Source: an uncultured Pelagibacteraceae bacterium (lineage in GTDB: Bacteria > Pseudomonadota > Alphaproteobacteria > Pelagibacterales > Pelagibacteraceae). From it: a stretch of DNA of 61,302 bases. This document shows positions 39,791-53,680 of this stretch, piece by piece. Below the pieces are notes generated by a model. It ran no database searches. It saw only the letters and a program-made list of their open reading frames with translations, and was not told the DNA's origin. Within the stretch, counting starts at the first letter, position 1. Every line of letters starts with the position of its first letter. The stretch spans positions 1 to 61,302 of the forward strand of contig CACPOY010000005.1 in the NCBI GenBank assembly GCA_902635685.1. Direction: 5' to 3'. The position numbers and the translations under genes were made by a program.

Positions 39791-40348
39791 TTGAGTAGTA
39801 ATAAAGGATTTTCTGACACCTCAGCTAATAGATATTCTTTAGCTTTATATGAACTAGCTAGTGAGTCCGATTTACTCGAGGACATTGAGAAAAACTCATC
39901 TGAACTAATAAATTTGATTAATATTAATGATGAGTTCAATAAACTTATTAAAGACCCAACAGTAAGCCAAGATAATTTGACTAACATTATTAATAAAATA
40001 TCCGAAAATTTTAAATTAGAAAATTTATTTAAAAATTTTTTATGTTTTTTGGTTAAAAAGCGAAGATTTTTTTATATAGAACAAATTCTTAAAAGTTTTG
40101 AAGAAATATGTTCTGAAAAAAGAGGCGAGATTAAAGCAGAAATTAAATCCGCAAAACAACTATCTGAAACTGAGATTAACAAAATTACTGAAGAACTTTC
40201 AAATAATTTTAAATCAAAAATAAAATTAAACTATAAGTACGACCAAAGTTTGATTGGTGGCTTGATTGTGCAAGTAGGAAGTACAATGATCGACACTTCT
40301 ATAAAAAATAAATTACAACAAATAGAAAATAAGATGATAGAGGCATAA
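39791..40348 (+). CDS. atpH: ATP synthase delta subunit
   Basis: 185-residue F1 delta subunit (OSCP-like) linking F1 to the peripheral stalk. N-terminal helical region [14 protein letters not shown] and the C-terminal [21 protein letters not shown] are family hallmarks. Start is TTG at 39791, since no ATG or GTG gives the conserved N-terminus. First gene of atpHAGDC; F0 genes are not in the window, as usual in alphaproteobacteria. Confidence 0.95.
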   Translation: MSSNKGFSDTSANRYSLALYELASESDLLEDIEKNSSELINLININDEFNKLIKDPTVSQDNLTNIINKISENFKLENLFKNFLCFLVKKRRFFYIEQILKSFEEICSEKRGEIKAEIKSAKQLSETEINKITEELSNNFKSKIKLNYKYDQSLIGGLIVQVGSTMIDTSIKNKLQQIENKMIEA

Positions 40349-40349
40349 T

Positions 40350-41885
40350 ATGGAAATTAATCCTTCAGAAGTAACAAAAATATTAAAAGAGCAAATTAAA
40401 AACTTTGGTGAAAAAGCAGAAATATCTGAAGTAGGTCAAGTTTTGTCTGTTGGTGATGGAATAGCAAGAATTTATGGTTTGGATAATGTTCAGGCAGGAG
40501 AAATGGTTGAATTTTCTGATAGCTCTAAAGGAATGGCTTTGAATTTAGAAAGCGAAAATGTAGGTGTTGTGATATTTGGTGACGATCGAAATATTAAAGA
40601 GGGAGATGTTGTTAAAAGGACAGGAAGTATTGTGGACACTCCAGTTGGAAAAGAGCTACTGGGTAGAGTAGTCGATGGCCTTGGAAATCCTATTGATGGA
40701 AAAGGAGTCCTTGATAAATCTGTAAAAAAAAGCAGAGTAGAAGTTAAAGCGCCAGGAATTATACCAAGACAATCGGTAAGTGAGCCAATGCAAACAGGCT
40801 TAAAATCAATAGATAGTCTAGTACCAATTGGAAGAGGACAACGTGAACTAATTATCGGAGATAGACAAACAGGAAAAACGGCTGTTGCTGTTGATACAAT
40901 TATAAACCAAAAAAAAATAAACGAGTCTGGTGATGAGAAACAAAAACTTTATTGTATTTATGTCGCTATAGGACAAAAAAGATCAACCGTTAGACAAATA
41001 CAAAAAACTTTAGAAGAAGCTGGCGCAATGGAATATACAACAATTGTTGCTGCAACAGCCTCAGACTCAGCGCCACTACAATTTTTAGCTCCATATACAG
41101 GTTGTGCAATGGGTGAATACTTTAGAGATAATGGAATGCATGCCTTAATAATTTATGATGATCTATCAAAACAAGCTGTAGCTTATAGACAAATGTCATT
41201 AATTTTAAGAAGACCTCCAGGAAGAGAAGCATACCCAGGTGATGTATTTTATTTACATAGTAGACTACTTGAAAGGGCTGCTAAGTTAAGTGATGAACAT
41301 GGTGGTGGGTCCCTAACAGCGTTACCTATTATTGAAACGCAAGGGGGTGATGTCTCCGCATATATACCTACTAATGTAATATCAATTACAGACGGGCAAA
41401 TATTTTTGGAAACAGAATTATTTAATCAAGGTATCAGGCCTGCAATCAACGTTGGTTTGTCAGTTTCAAGGGTTGGATCTGCTGCCCAAACAAAAGCAAT
41501 GAAAAAAGTTTCTGGATCAATGAAACTAGAATTAGCTCAATACAGGGAAATGGCAGCATTTGCACAATTTGGTTCGGATTTAGACGCCTCAACACAGCAA
41601 CTTTTAAATAGAGGTTCTAAATTAACAGAACTTTTAAAACAAAATCAATTTTCTCCTATGACAGTAGCAGAACAGGTAATTTCAATATTCTGTGGTGTGA
41701 AGGGTTATCTAGACGATTTAGATTTAAAAGAAATTGTAGACTTTGAGAATAAAATAATAGAAAGCTGTAAAGCAGATCAGCCCGAAATCATCGATTCAAT
41801 TTTAAGTTCTGGTAAGTTAGATGATGATACTGAAAAAAAACTAATTGATATAATAACTAAATTAAAAAAAAATTTTAAGTCTTGA
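40350..41885 (+). CDS. atpA: ATP synthase alpha subunit
   Basis: 511-residue non-catalytic hexamer subunit. Starts [17 protein letters not shown]-loop [13 protein letters not shown], and [11 protein letters not shown] in the C-terminal region. Normal length. One base after atpH. Confidence 0.98.
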   Translation: MEINPSEVTKILKEQIKNFGEKAEISEVGQVLSVGDGIARIYGLDNVQAGEMVEFSDSSKGMALNLESENVGVVIFGDDRNIKEGDVVKRTGSIVDTPVGKELLGRVVDGLGNPIDGKGVLDKSVKKSRVEVKAPGIIPRQSVSEPMQTGLKSIDSLVPIGRGQRELIIGDRQTGKTAVAVDTIINQKKINESGDEKQKLYCIYVAIGQKRSTVRQIQKTLEEAGAMEYTTIVAATASDSAPLQFLAPYTGCAMGEYFRDNGMHALIIYDDLSKQAVAYRQMSLILRRPPGREAYPGDVFYLHSRLLERAAKLSDEHGGGSLTALPIIETQGGDVSAYIPTNVISITDGQIFLETELFNQGIRPAINVGLSVSRVGSAAQTKAMKKVSGSMKLELAQYREMAAFAQFGSDLDASTQQLLNRGSKLTELLKQNQFSPMTVAEQVISIFCGVKGYLDDLDLKEIVDFENKIIESCKADQPEIIDSILSSGKLDDDTEKKLIDIITKLKKNFKS

Positions 41886-41891
41886 TAATTT

Positions 41892-44187
<2,296 letters not shown>

Positions 44188-44188
<1 letters not shown>

Positions 44189-44580
44189 TGAGTGAGGAAT
44201 TTAAAGTAGAAATAGTCAATCCCGAGGCTTCATTTTTATCAAAAGAAGATGTTACGGAGGTAATAGTTCCTGCATTTGAGGGCGAAATGGGAATACTTAA
44301 AGATCATATTTCTATAATTTCTTTTTTAAAGCCAGGTATATTAACAATTCATTCAAACTCTGAAGAGCATAAATTTTACGTAGAGGATGGAATATTTGAG
44401 TTTAAGAACAATACCTTATCCGTATTAACAAGCTCAATTTTTGATTTAAAGAAAATAGAAAAAAGTAGGCTAATGAATTTGATTAAAGTGGCAGAGGAGG
44501 AGGCTAGTAAACAAGAAATTGATGATCAATCGAGATTTTTAATTGACCAAAAAATTGAAGTTTTGAAATCGCTTAATTAA
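44188..44580 (+). CDS. atpC: ATP synthase epsilon subunit
   Basis: 130-residue inhibitory and coupling subunit: an N-terminal beta sandwich (VEIVNPEASFLSKEDV, GEMGILKDHISIIS, YVEDGIFEFKNNTLSVL) and a short C-terminal helical part. Ends in the palindromic TTAATTAA shared with rppH on the other strand. Confidence 0.95.
44573..44580. other. Shared palindromic double stop, TTAATTAA
   Basis: Provides the TAA of atpC (plus) and of rppH (minus); both proteins end in Asn. Identical in sequence to the site at 10605-10612. No terminator hairpin separates these two converging operons. Confidence 0.9.
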
Positions 44581-45049
44581 TTATTTTCTTAACTTTATCT
44601 TTAATTTCCTCATATATGTGACTTTTAAAGTCTACCGCTACATCAGTAATCATATCAAGATCAATCCATTTCCATTCTAAAAACTCAGGCTTTTTTGTTT
44701 TAATATTTATATCTTTGTCATCACCTAAATATCTCATTAAAAACCATTTTTGTTTTTGACCTTTATATTTTCCTTTCCAAATTATACCGAGTAAATGATC
44801 AGGAAGTTCATACGTCATTGTGCCATCGATTTCTTTTATGAGTTGTACATTTTTTATACTTGTTTCTTCTTCAAGTTCTCTATAAGCCGCAGTTAAAAAA
44901 TCCTCACCCTTATCGACTCCACCCTGAGGCATTTGCCAAAAATTTTTGGGATTATCTATTCTTTTTGCTACAAAAACTTTATTCTTATTATTTAAAACAA
45001 CAATACCCACACCATTTCTTAAAGGTAAATTTTTAAATTTTTCTTTCAC
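44573..45049 (-). CDS. rppH: RNA pyrophosphohydrolase (Nudix)
   Basis: 158-residue Nudix hydrolase that removes pyrophosphate from mRNA 5' ends, triggering decay. Nudix box runs from GGVDKGEDFLTAAYRELEEE into TS, and WQMPQGG precedes it; C-terminal EFLEWKWIDLDMI is typical of RppH. Start is GTG at 45049, one base after the ctpA stop. Last gene of the rplU operon. Confidence 0.94.
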   Translation of the reverse strand: MKEKFKNLPLRNGVGIVVLNNKNKVFVAKRIDNPKNFWQMPQGGVDKGEDFLTAAYRELEEETSIKNVQLIKEIDGTMTYELPDHLLGIIWKGKYKGQKQKWFLMRYLGDDKDINIKTKKPEFLEWKWIDLDMITDVAVDFKSHIYEEIKDKVKKIIN

Positions 45050-45050
45050 C

Positions 45051-46187
45051 TTATCCGTTGAGTAATTTTATAGCGTAATTCAATTGGTTATCTGTTTCTG
45101 TTTTAATTCTAAATTCATCATTTTCCTCTAAAATTTCAATATCTGGAGAAACACCTACTTCCGAGATAGATTTACCAGAAGGAAGATAATATTTAGCTAT
45201 TGTCAACCTGATAGCCCCATCATTCTTTAAGGGTATTATTGATTGCACAGATCCTTTTCCAAAACTATTTTCACCTAAAAGTATTGCTCTTTTATGGTCC
45301 TTTAAAGCACCTGCAACAATTTCAGAAGCTGAGGCTGAACCATAATTTATTAAAACAATTAATACTTTTCCATTTGTTAAATCACCTTTTTTAGCAAACC
45401 ATTTTCTATTTTCAGAGGCTTTTCTACTTTTTGTAGAAACTATTTCGCCATTATCTAAAAAAAAATCAGAAATTTTTATCGCCTGGGATAGAAGACCACC
45501 CGGGTTGTTCCTTAAATCTAAGATATACCCTCTCAAATTTTTATTTTTTTCTAATTCTTTAATTTGTTTTTCTACTTGAGTGTCACTATTTTCATTAAAA
45601 GAAGTTAATCTTATATATCCAATATTTTTTTCTAACAAATCTGCTTTTACAGATTGGATCTGTATGATTTCTCTCACAATTTTAAAAGTAAGAGCTTTTC
45701 TCTCACCCCTTCTCCTAATTGTTAGTTCGATTGCAGAACCAACTGGGCCCCTCATTAAATCTACTGCTTCGCTCAAAGACTTTCCTTGAACTTGAATTTC
45801 ATTTATTTTGACAATATAGTCTCCTGCTTTAATACCAGCTTTAGAGGCTGGTGTGTCGTCAATAGGTGATATAACTTTTACAACGCCAGACTCCATACTA
45901 ACTTCAATACCAAGTCCACCAAACTTACCACTCGTCTCAGTTTGCATTTCATTAAAAATTTCAGGTGACATATAAGCTGAATATGGATCTAAAGACTGGA
46001 GGAGACCGTTTATAGCAGAGTCCATACTTTCGGACTGATTAATTTCATCAACATATTCTTTATTAATTTTTTCAAGAACTTCACCAAATAAGTCAATTTT
46101 TTCATAAATGTTTTGTTCAGATGAATTTACAAGTGGTAATGAAAATAAATTAAATAGAATAATTATTATAAAAACTTTTTTTTTCAT
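45051..46187 (-). CDS. ctpA: Carboxy-terminal processing protease (S41)
   Basis: 378-residue periplasmic protease. A Sec signal (MKKKVFIIIILFNLFSLPL) starts at ATG 46187, which overlaps the rsfS stop by one base; an upstream in-frame ATG at 46226 adds a charged stretch before the signal and is unlikely. A PDZ domain (GLGIEVSMESGVVKVISP) precedes the protease with catalytic Ser in YGSASASEIVAGAL and Lys in SFGKGSVQSI. Acts on envelope proteins. Confidence 0.94.
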   Translation of the reverse strand: MKKKVFIIIILFNLFSLPLVNSSEQNIYEKIDLFGEVLEKINKEYVDEINQSESMDSAINGLLQSLDPYSAYMSPEIFNEMQTETSGKFGGLGIEVSMESGVVKVISPIDDTPASKAGIKAGDYIVKINEIQVQGKSLSEAVDLMRGPVGSAIELTIRRRGERKALTFKIVREIIQIQSVKADLLEKNIGYIRLTSFNENSDTQVEKQIKELEKNKNLRGYILDLRNNPGGLLSQAIKISDFFLDNGEIVSTKSRKASENRKWFAKKGDLTNGKVLIVLINYGSASASEIVAGALKDHKRAILLGENSFGKGSVQSIIPLKNDGAIRLTIAKYYLPSGKSISEVGVSPDIEILEENDEFRIKTETDNQLNYAIKLLNG

Positions 46188-46537
46188 TATATTATCAATT
46201 TTTCTTTTGGGATTAATTCTGCCCACATTTTTTCTAGCTCATAAAATTTTCTTTTTTCAGGATGAAAAATATGAATTACTAGATCAATACCATCTACTAA
46301 TTTCCATTCATTACTATCTTTACCTTCGATTTTGGAATCTTTAATACCATTATCTTTTAGTTTATTTAAAACTTGCTCTGACAAAGATTGAATATGTCTA
46401 GATGAGGTACCACTGGCTATTATCATATAATCAGCCATAGAACTTTTATGTTTTAAATCAATACTGACTATATCCAAAGCTTTATTGATATCTAATGTTT
46501 GTATTATGATTTTTTTGATCTCTGATATTTTATCCAT
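46187..46537 (-). CDS. rsfS: Ribosomal silencing factor RsfS
   Basis: 116-residue RsfS/Iojap protein that binds L14 and blocks subunit joining when nutrients are low. Segments DIVSIDLKHKSSMADYMIIASGTS-like start, the SSRHIQSLSEQVL helix and LVDGIDLVIHIFHPEKRKFYELEKMW are diagnostic. ATG 46537 (MDKISEIKK) is preferred; 46558 would run into nadD. In many alphaproteobacteria rlmH follows rsfS, but here ctpA does. Confidence 0.93.
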   Translation of the reverse strand: MDKISEIKKIIIQTLDINKALDIVSIDLKHKSSMADYMIIASGTSSRHIQSLSEQVLNKLKDNGIKDSKIEGKDSNEWKLVDGIDLVIHIFHPEKRKFYELEKMWAELIPKEKLII

Positions 46538-46554
46538 TAAACATTTGAACCTTA

Positions 46555-47073
46555 TCAAATTTTTCTTAATTTAGAAGATGAAATATTGACTTTATTAAAC
46601 TCGATAAATTTAAGATTACTGTTCAACCTTTTAAATGTCATAGAATTTAAAGATTTTTTTTTAAAGCCATGGCGATCGAAAACCAAAATATTACATTTTT
46701 GTAAAATTGATTTCCATTTATACCATCTATGAAAATTAATTAGATTATCTGCACCCATTACAAAGTAGATATTATATTTTTGTTGTTTAGTTAGGTAATT
46801 AACTAAATCGAAGGTTTTATTTGATTTAATTCTGTCTTCGTAAAACTGTACTTTGATAGATTTATTTTTTCCTATCAGTTTTTTACAAAATTTAATTCTA
46901 TCTGAGACTTTTGTTTTGCTTTGTTTTTTAAAAGGATTTTTTTTTGTAATTGCCCATATAATTTTTTTAAGTCCAAATCTTTTCAATGCTTCTTTAGATA
47001 TGGCTAAATGACCTTTGTGGGCAGGATCAAATGAACCACCTAAAATTCCAATTTTTTTTTTTTTTGAATTCAA
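46555..47073 (-). CDS. nadD: Nicotinate-nucleotide adenylyltransferase
   Basis: 172-residue nucleotidyltransferase forming deamido-NAD. GGSFDPAHKGHLAIS contains the (H/T)xGH signature; YFVMGADNLINFHRWYKW and the terminal ISSSKLRKI (ISSTxIR-like) fit NadD. The only start before the Rossmann strand is TTG 47073, followed by a run of 14 A in the coding strand encoding Lys residues. One base after the proA stop. A stretch at the C-terminus is short compared with E. coli NadD (213). Confidence 0.93.
   Translation of the reverse strand: MNSKKKKIGILGGSFDPAHKGHLAISKEALKRFGLKKIIWAITKKNPFKKQSKTKVSDRIKFCKKLIGKNKSIKVQFYEDRIKSNKTFDLVNYLTKQQKYNIYFVMGADNLINFHRWYKWKSILQKCNILVFDRHGFKKKSLNSMTFKRLNSNLKFIEFNKVNISSSKLRKI
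47052..47065 (-). repeat. 14-base homopolymer at the start of nadD
   Basis: A run of 14 A in the coding strand (T on plus) begins eight bases after the nadD start. It is the longest homopolymer I noticed in the window. Replication or transcription slippage here would shift the frame before the conserved GGSFDP motif. Confidence 0.9.
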
Positions 47074-47074
47074 A

Positions 47075-48324
47075 TTATTTCCTTATTTGGCCTTTACTAG
47101 TGACTTGATATTTATAGGAAATAAGTTGATTAAGTCCAACTGGTCCCCTAGGTGGAAGTGTGTTAGTTGAGATTCCCACCTCACCACCAAATCCAAATTC
47201 ACCTCCATCTGCAAATTGTGTTGAAGTATTGTGCATAGCTATTGAGCTTTTTACCTCACTTAAAAATTTTTTTGCTGATTTTTTGTTTTGAGTAATAATA
47301 CAATCTGTATGCATTGTTCCGTATTTGTTAATGTGCAATATAGCTTCATCTATATTTTTTACCGATTTCACAGAAACAACAGGTGATAAATATTCTTTTG
47401 ACCAATCTTTTATTGAAGCCCTCTGAATTTTTTTATCATAAAGTTTTCTGATCTTATTATCACCAATAATTTTACATCCATTTTCTTCTAAATTTTTTAA
47501 AATTTTATTTCCAAATTTCTTAATTATTTTTTCATGTAAAAGAATTGTCTCGGTTGCTCCACATATTGCAGTATTCCTCAATTTAGCATTTTGAACTATT
47601 TTATTTGCAATTTTTGGATTTGCATTTTTATCTACATATGAATGACAAACACCCTCCAAATGACCAATTGTTGGAACAGATGACAAATCCTGTACTTTTT
47701 TAACTAAACCTTTCCCACCTCTTGGAATTATTACATCAATAAATTTACTCATTTTTTGTAGAAGAAAATCAACAACACTTCTTTTTTTTAGTGTTAAAAA
47801 CTGAACAAAATTTTCATCTACGTTATTTTTCTTAAGAGATTTTCTAAAGAATTTTGTGAGAATAAGATTAGAATAGTATGCTTCTGATCCACCTTTTAAA
47901 ATTACAGCATTCCCAGACTTAAAACACAATGATGCAACATCTGCTGTAACATTAGGTCTACTTTCGTATATGACACCAATTACACCAATAGGTATAGATA
48001 CTTTTGAGATTACCAAACCATTAGGTCTTTTCCATTTTTCTAAAACAATATTTGTAGGATCCTTTAAACTAATAATTTTTTTTATAGAATTAGTTATCGA
48101 AATTATTTTTTTATCATCTAATACCAATCTTTGAATTAAATTATTCTTAATACCTTTTTTATAGGCATTCATAACATCCTTTTTATTTTCATTAATTATC
48201 AATTTTTTATTTTTTACGATTAGAAGACAATAATCTTTCAAAACCTTGTCTTTTTTTTTTGTACTTAACCTTTTATTAACTGCTTTTTTTGATTTTTTTC
48301 CGACGTTAGTTAGTAGCTTTTTCA

Positions 48325-48325
<1 letters not shown>
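47075..48325 (-). CDS. proA: Gamma-glutamyl phosphate reductase
   Basis: 416-residue NADPH-dependent enzyme producing glutamate semialdehyde for proline. GVIGVIYESRPNVTADVA, KSGNAVILKGGSEAYYSN, IPRGGKGL, catalytic Cys in NTAICGATE and C-terminal ADGGEFGFGGEVGIST are intact. Unusually Lys-rich N-terminus. Start overlaps the proB stop by one base. Confidence 0.97.
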
Positions 48326-50413
<2,088 letters not shown>

Positions 50414-50431
50414 CTATTTTGAGTTGTAATA

Positions 50432-50686
50432 TTAATTGGGTTTTACTGAAACAAAAGTTCTATCAGATTTTGTTTTTTTAAAAACAACTTTACCTTTTAT
50501 TACTGAAAATATTGAGTGATCTTTTCCCATGCCCACATTTTTTCCTGGAAATATTTTAGTACCTCTTTGTCTTACAATTATGTTGCCAGGAATAACATAT
50601 TGACCACCATATTTTTTTACACCAAGTCTTCTGCCGGCACTATCTCTACCATTCCTTGATGATCCACCAGCTTTTTTTGTAGCCAT
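50432..50686 (-). CDS. rpmA: Ribosomal protein L27
   Basis: 84-residue bL27; [16 protein letters not shown] starts directly at the mature-type N-terminus that reaches the peptidyl transferase centre, with no Firmicute-style leader. [17 protein letters not shown] and [15 protein letters not shown] match the family. Follows rplU after 11 bases. Confidence 0.98.
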   Translation of the reverse strand: MATKKAGGSSRNGRDSAGRRLGVKKYGGQYVIPGNIIVRQRGTKIFPGKNVGMGKDHSIFSVIKGKVVFKKTKSDRTFVSVKPN

Positions 50687-50697
50687 ATTTTATTCCT

Positions 50698-51096
50698 TTA
50701 TTTATTCAATTCCTTTTTCGCAGGATCTTTTTTTGTTGGTTTCGAAATTTTCTCAGCTTCAGATAAAATTTTACCATCTTTTGAAAAAATTTTATTTATT
50801 CTAATCATAGAATATTCTTGTCTGTGACCATTTTTTCTTCTTGAATTTTGTCTTCTTCTTTTTTTGAAAATAAGTACTGTTCTATTTTTACTATTTTTTA
50901 TTAGGTTTGCCTCTACTTTGGCACCTTGAATTGTTGGTGAACCTATTTCTATAACTTTATTATCGCCATATGCTAATATATCGTTAAATTCAATTTTAGT
51001 GTCAGATTTTGAAACTGGCAATTTTTCAATTTTTAAAATTTCACCAGACTTCACTTTATATTGTTTTCCACCCGTTTGTATAACTGCATATGACAT
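50698..51096 (-). CDS. rplU: Ribosomal protein L21
   Basis: 132 residues; MSYAVIQTGGKQYKVKSGE and KKRRRQNSRRKNGHRQEYSMIRI are bL21 hallmarks. A Lys/Pro tail (ISKPTKKDPAKKELNK) extends it about 25 residues beyond the usual length. First gene of rplU-rpmA-obgE-proB-proA-nadD-rsfS-ctpA-rppH; L21 tails occur in other alphaproteobacteria, but the charge-rich style here resembles that on S16 and L19. Confidence 0.97.
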   Translation of the reverse strand: MSYAVIQTGGKQYKVKSGEILKIEKLPVSKSDTKIEFNDILAYGDNKVIEIGSPTIQGAKVEANLIKNSKNRTVLIFKKRRRQNSRRKNGHRQEYSMIRINKIFSKDGKILSEAEKISKPTKKDPAKKELNK

Positions 51097-51117
51097 AAAT
51101 TTGATTTTTTATGACGC

Positions 51118-51145
51118 AATATAGTCAGGGCATTTCTTTAGTCAA
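51118..51145 (-). promoter_or_regulatory. Sigma70-type promoter for the rplU operon
   Basis: On the minus strand TTGACT (51145-51140) and TATATT (51123-51118) are separated by 16 bases. The predicted start is about 15 bases before the rplU ATG, giving a very short leader. One of the two clearest promoters in the window. Confidence 0.7.
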
Positions 51146-51154
51146 GCTTATTAA

Positions 51155-51874
51155 CTAGAAATTATCCTTTAAATTTCTTAATTTTGAAAAACTTTCTAAA
51201 TCTTTTGCTTTAAGAAATATATTACATTCTAACTCATCAGCTAAAGTACTTGGTATAGTTGGCAATGCATTTTTAAGTTTTCTATTAATCTCTAGGATTT
51301 TATTTTTTAATTTTAGATTACTAGAGTCATTGGCAATACAAAAATTTGAGTTTTGTAAAGTATATTCATGGCCACAATATATTTCTGTATCATTTGGTAA
51401 TGATTTAATTTTTTTAAGTGAATTATACATTTGTTCATGGGTTCCTTCAAAAATTCTTCCACACCCTAAAGAAAATAGAGTATCACCTGTGAAAATTTTT
51501 TTTTCTTTAAAAAAATGAAAAGCGATATGTCCAGATGTATGACCTGGAACATGATAAATTTTTGCTTCAAAATTATCTTGTTTCCAAATTTGGTTGTCCT
51601 CTAGAGATATATCAATCTCGGGTATACGATTTTTATCTCCAATAAATCCGACCACTTTAGAATTATACTTTTTTTTTAATTCAAGATTTCCACCTACATG
51701 GTCGTAATGATGGTGTGTATTAAGTATAAATTTTAAATTTATTTTTGAATTATCAAGATAATTGATTATTGGTGTAGACTCGCTAGGGTCAACAACACAA
51801 GCAGTTTGATTTTCATTATCAATAATCAAGTAGCTATAATTATCCTGCAGACATTTAATAATTTCAATTTTCAT
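51155..51874 (-). CDS. gloB: Hydroxyacylglutathione hydrolase (glyoxalase II)
   Basis: 239-residue metallo-beta-lactamase-fold enzyme hydrolysing S-lactoylglutathione. Metal site THHHYDHVGG, further ligands in VPGHTSGHIAFHF and TGDTLFSLGCGRIFEGT, and CGHEYTLQNSNF for glutathione binding. Normal length (about 250). Its ATG lies next to the metW stop, so it is probably transcribed with metXW. Confidence 0.95.
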   Translation of the reverse strand: MKIEIIKCLQDNYSYLIIDNENQTACVVDPSESTPIINYLDNSKINLKFILNTHHHYDHVGGNLELKKKYNSKVVGFIGDKNRIPEIDISLEDNQIWKQDNFEAKIYHVPGHTSGHIAFHFFKEKKIFTGDTLFSLGCGRIFEGTHEQMYNSLKKIKSLPNDTEIYCGHEYTLQNSNFCIANDSSNLKLKNKILEINRKLKNALPTIPSTLADELECNIFLKAKDLESFSKLRNLKDNF

Positions 51875-52471
51875 TTATTTTTCTATTAAAAATATACCAA
51901 GTTCTCCAAATAAATTTTTAAAAACAAGATTTGAGTTATTAATATCAGAAACGTTTTCATTAATTAACGCTAAAGATTTAAAAATTTTAAAGTTTATAAT
52001 CTTAGAAAATTTAACGAAATCTTTTATAGTGCACATGTGAATGTTTGGTGTGTTATACCAATCATGAGGTAAATAGTTTGTAATTGGCATTGTTCCTTTA
52101 AATAATAAATTTAATCTTACTTTCCAATGTCCGAAATTTGGAATAGTTACTATAGCTCTGTTGCCAACTCGTAAAAGTTCTTTAATTACAATCTCAGGAT
52201 TTATAAAAGCTTGTAAAGTTTGTCCAAGAACAACATACTCAAAAGAGTCATTTGGAAATTGTTTCAAATCAAATTCTGCATTCCCCTCGATAACTGTAAG
52301 CCCCTTAGCAATACAAGTTTGCACTTTTTTTTTTGAAATTTCAATTCCCCTGATATTAACACTCTTATTTATCTTTAAAAACTCCATTAAAGTTCCATCG
52401 TCACATCCTACGTCAAGAACTTTTGCATCTTTTTCAATTAAATCTGAAATAATTTTATATTCTGGCTTCAT
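51875..52471 (-). CDS. metW: MetW, partner of homoserine acyltransferase
   Basis: 198-residue AdoMet-dependent methyltransferase-like protein. VLDVGCDDGTLMEFL is the AdoMet loop; YVVLGQTLQAFINPE, TIPNFGHWKVRL and LPHDWYNTPNIHMCT are diagnostic of MetW. Known MetW proteins act with MetX in methionine synthesis. It overlaps metX by 17 bases, suggesting tight translational coupling and equal amounts of the two proteins. Confidence 0.95.
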   Translation of the reverse strand: MKPEYKIISDLIEKDAKVLDVGCDDGTLMEFLKINKSVNIRGIEISKKKVQTCIAKGLTVIEGNAEFDLKQFPNDSFEYVVLGQTLQAFINPEIVIKELLRVGNRAIVTIPNFGHWKVRLNLLFKGTMPITNYLPHDWYNTPNIHMCTIKDFVKFSKIINFKIFKSLALINENVSDINNSNLVFKNLFGELGIFLIEK

Positions 52472-53591
52472 GAAATTTTTCTGCGTAAGATTTATCTAAA
52501 AAATTTTTAAGAGCTTTTAAGAAATCTGGAACATTAAGCAAAAAAGAATCGTGCCCTTTATCAGACTCAATCTCAACAAAACCTACATTTGCGCCAACTG
52601 CGTTTAAGGCAATTACAATGTCTTTATTTTCTTGTGTCGGATAAAGCCAATCCGAAGTAAAAGATATTATAAAAAATTTTGCCTTTGTGTGTTTAAAAGC
52701 GTCAGATAGATTACCATTAAATTGTTTCACTAAATCAAAATAATCCATGGCTCTGGTAATATATAAATAACTATTCGCATCAAACCGATCTACAAATACT
52801 GAACCTTGGTATCTTAGATAACTTTCAATTTGAAAGTCAGCATCAAAACCAAATTTTAAATCATCTCTTTCTTGTAATTTTCTTCCAAATTTTTCTTGAA
52901 GTCCTTTTTTTGAGAGATAAGTAATATGTGCAGCCATTCTAGCAACAGCTAATCCTTTATCGGGTACAATGTTTTTCGAATTATAATTTCCATCTGACCA
53001 ATTGTGATCTGCCGTAATAGCTTGTCTACCAAGCTCATTAAAAGCAATGTTTTGAGCTGAATGGCTTGAAGTACAAGCAATTGGTATTGCTGTTTTAGTT
53101 TTATCAGGATAATTACTAATAAATTGTAGGACTTGCATTCCTCCCATTGAACCACCTACAATTGAAAAAAGTTTTTTTATTCCAAAAAAATCTAACAAGT
53201 TAATTTGTGCATTTACCATGTCATTTATTGTGATAACTGGGAAATCTGTTCCATAAATTTTTTTTGTCTTTGGATTTTCATGGCTAGGCCCAAAAGATCC
53301 CATACATCCACCTATTACATTTGCGCAGATTACAAAATATTTATCAGTATCTATTGACTTACCCGAACCTACTGCGTAAGACCACCAACCATCTTTTTTG
53401 GTCACTGGATTTATACCTGTTACAAATTGATCACCAGTTAAAGCATGAAACACCAAAATCGCATTATCTTTTTCATGATTTAACGAACCGTAAGTTTCAT
53501 ATGCTAAAGGAAAATTATTAATAGTCTGACCACAATCCAATTTGAGTGGCTTTTCAACAATCAACGTTTTTATGTTTTGTTTTATACTCAT
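52455..53591 (-). CDS. metX: Homoserine O-acyltransferase MetX
   Basis: 378-residue alpha/beta-hydrolase-fold acyltransferase activating homoserine for sulfur addition. HALTGDQFVTG, nucleophile Ser in GGSMGGMQVLQ, acid in FTSDWLYPT and catalytic His in SDKGHDSFL. Acetyl versus succinyl specificity is unsettled; the metX-metW pairing is seen with both. It lies just downstream of a SAM-II riboswitch, so transcription or translation should fall when AdoMet is plentiful. ATG 53591; starts 28 bases after the riboswitch U-run. Confidence 0.95.
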   Translation of the reverse strand: MSIKQNIKTLIVEKPLKLDCGQTINNFPLAYETYGSLNHEKDNAILVFHALTGDQFVTGINPVTKKDGWWSYAVGSGKSIDTDKYFVICANVIGGCMGSFGPSHENPKTKKIYGTDFPVITINDMVNAQINLLDFFGIKKLFSIVGGSMGGMQVLQFISNYPDKTKTAIPIACTSSHSAQNIAFNELGRQAITADHNWSDGNYNSKNIVPDKGLAVARMAAHITYLSKKGLQEKFGRKLQERDDLKFGFDADFQIESYLRYQGSVFVDRFDANSYLYITRAMDYFDLVKQFNGNLSDAFKHTKAKFFIISFTSDWLYPTQENKDIVIALNAVGANVGFVEIESDKGHDSFLLNVPDFLKALKNFLDKSYAEKFHEARI

Positions 53592-53624
53592 AATAAAAGC
53601 TGAAAATTGAATTGTGAGAAAAAA

Positions 53625-53677
53625 ACTTTTTTAGCGGTTTTTTTAAAGCGCTCGCAATTCAGGTAAATCAGCGCGGT
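53625..53677 (-). ncRNA. SAM-II riboswitch upstream of metX
   Basis: On the minus strand the segment reads CCGCGCTGATTTACC, then a TTGC element, AGCGC and finally GCTAAAA, the conserved order of the SAM-II (metA/SAM_alpha) class. P1 is GCGCT (53674-53670) with AGCGC (53652-53648), enclosing a 17-base loop with GATTTA and TTGC, and the 3' GCTAAA segment supplies the pseudoknot strand. The GG usually following this segment is reduced to AAG. A seven-T run (53625-53619) follows directly. Position before metX-metW agrees with known SAM-II use in alphaproteobacteria. Confidence 0.88.
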
Positions 53678-53680
53678 AAT

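Noticed and set aside
53592-53625. A second, tandem SAM-V riboswitch between SAM-II and metX
   Set aside because: Only about 30 AT-rich bases remain before the start codon, too short for another pseudoknot aptamer.
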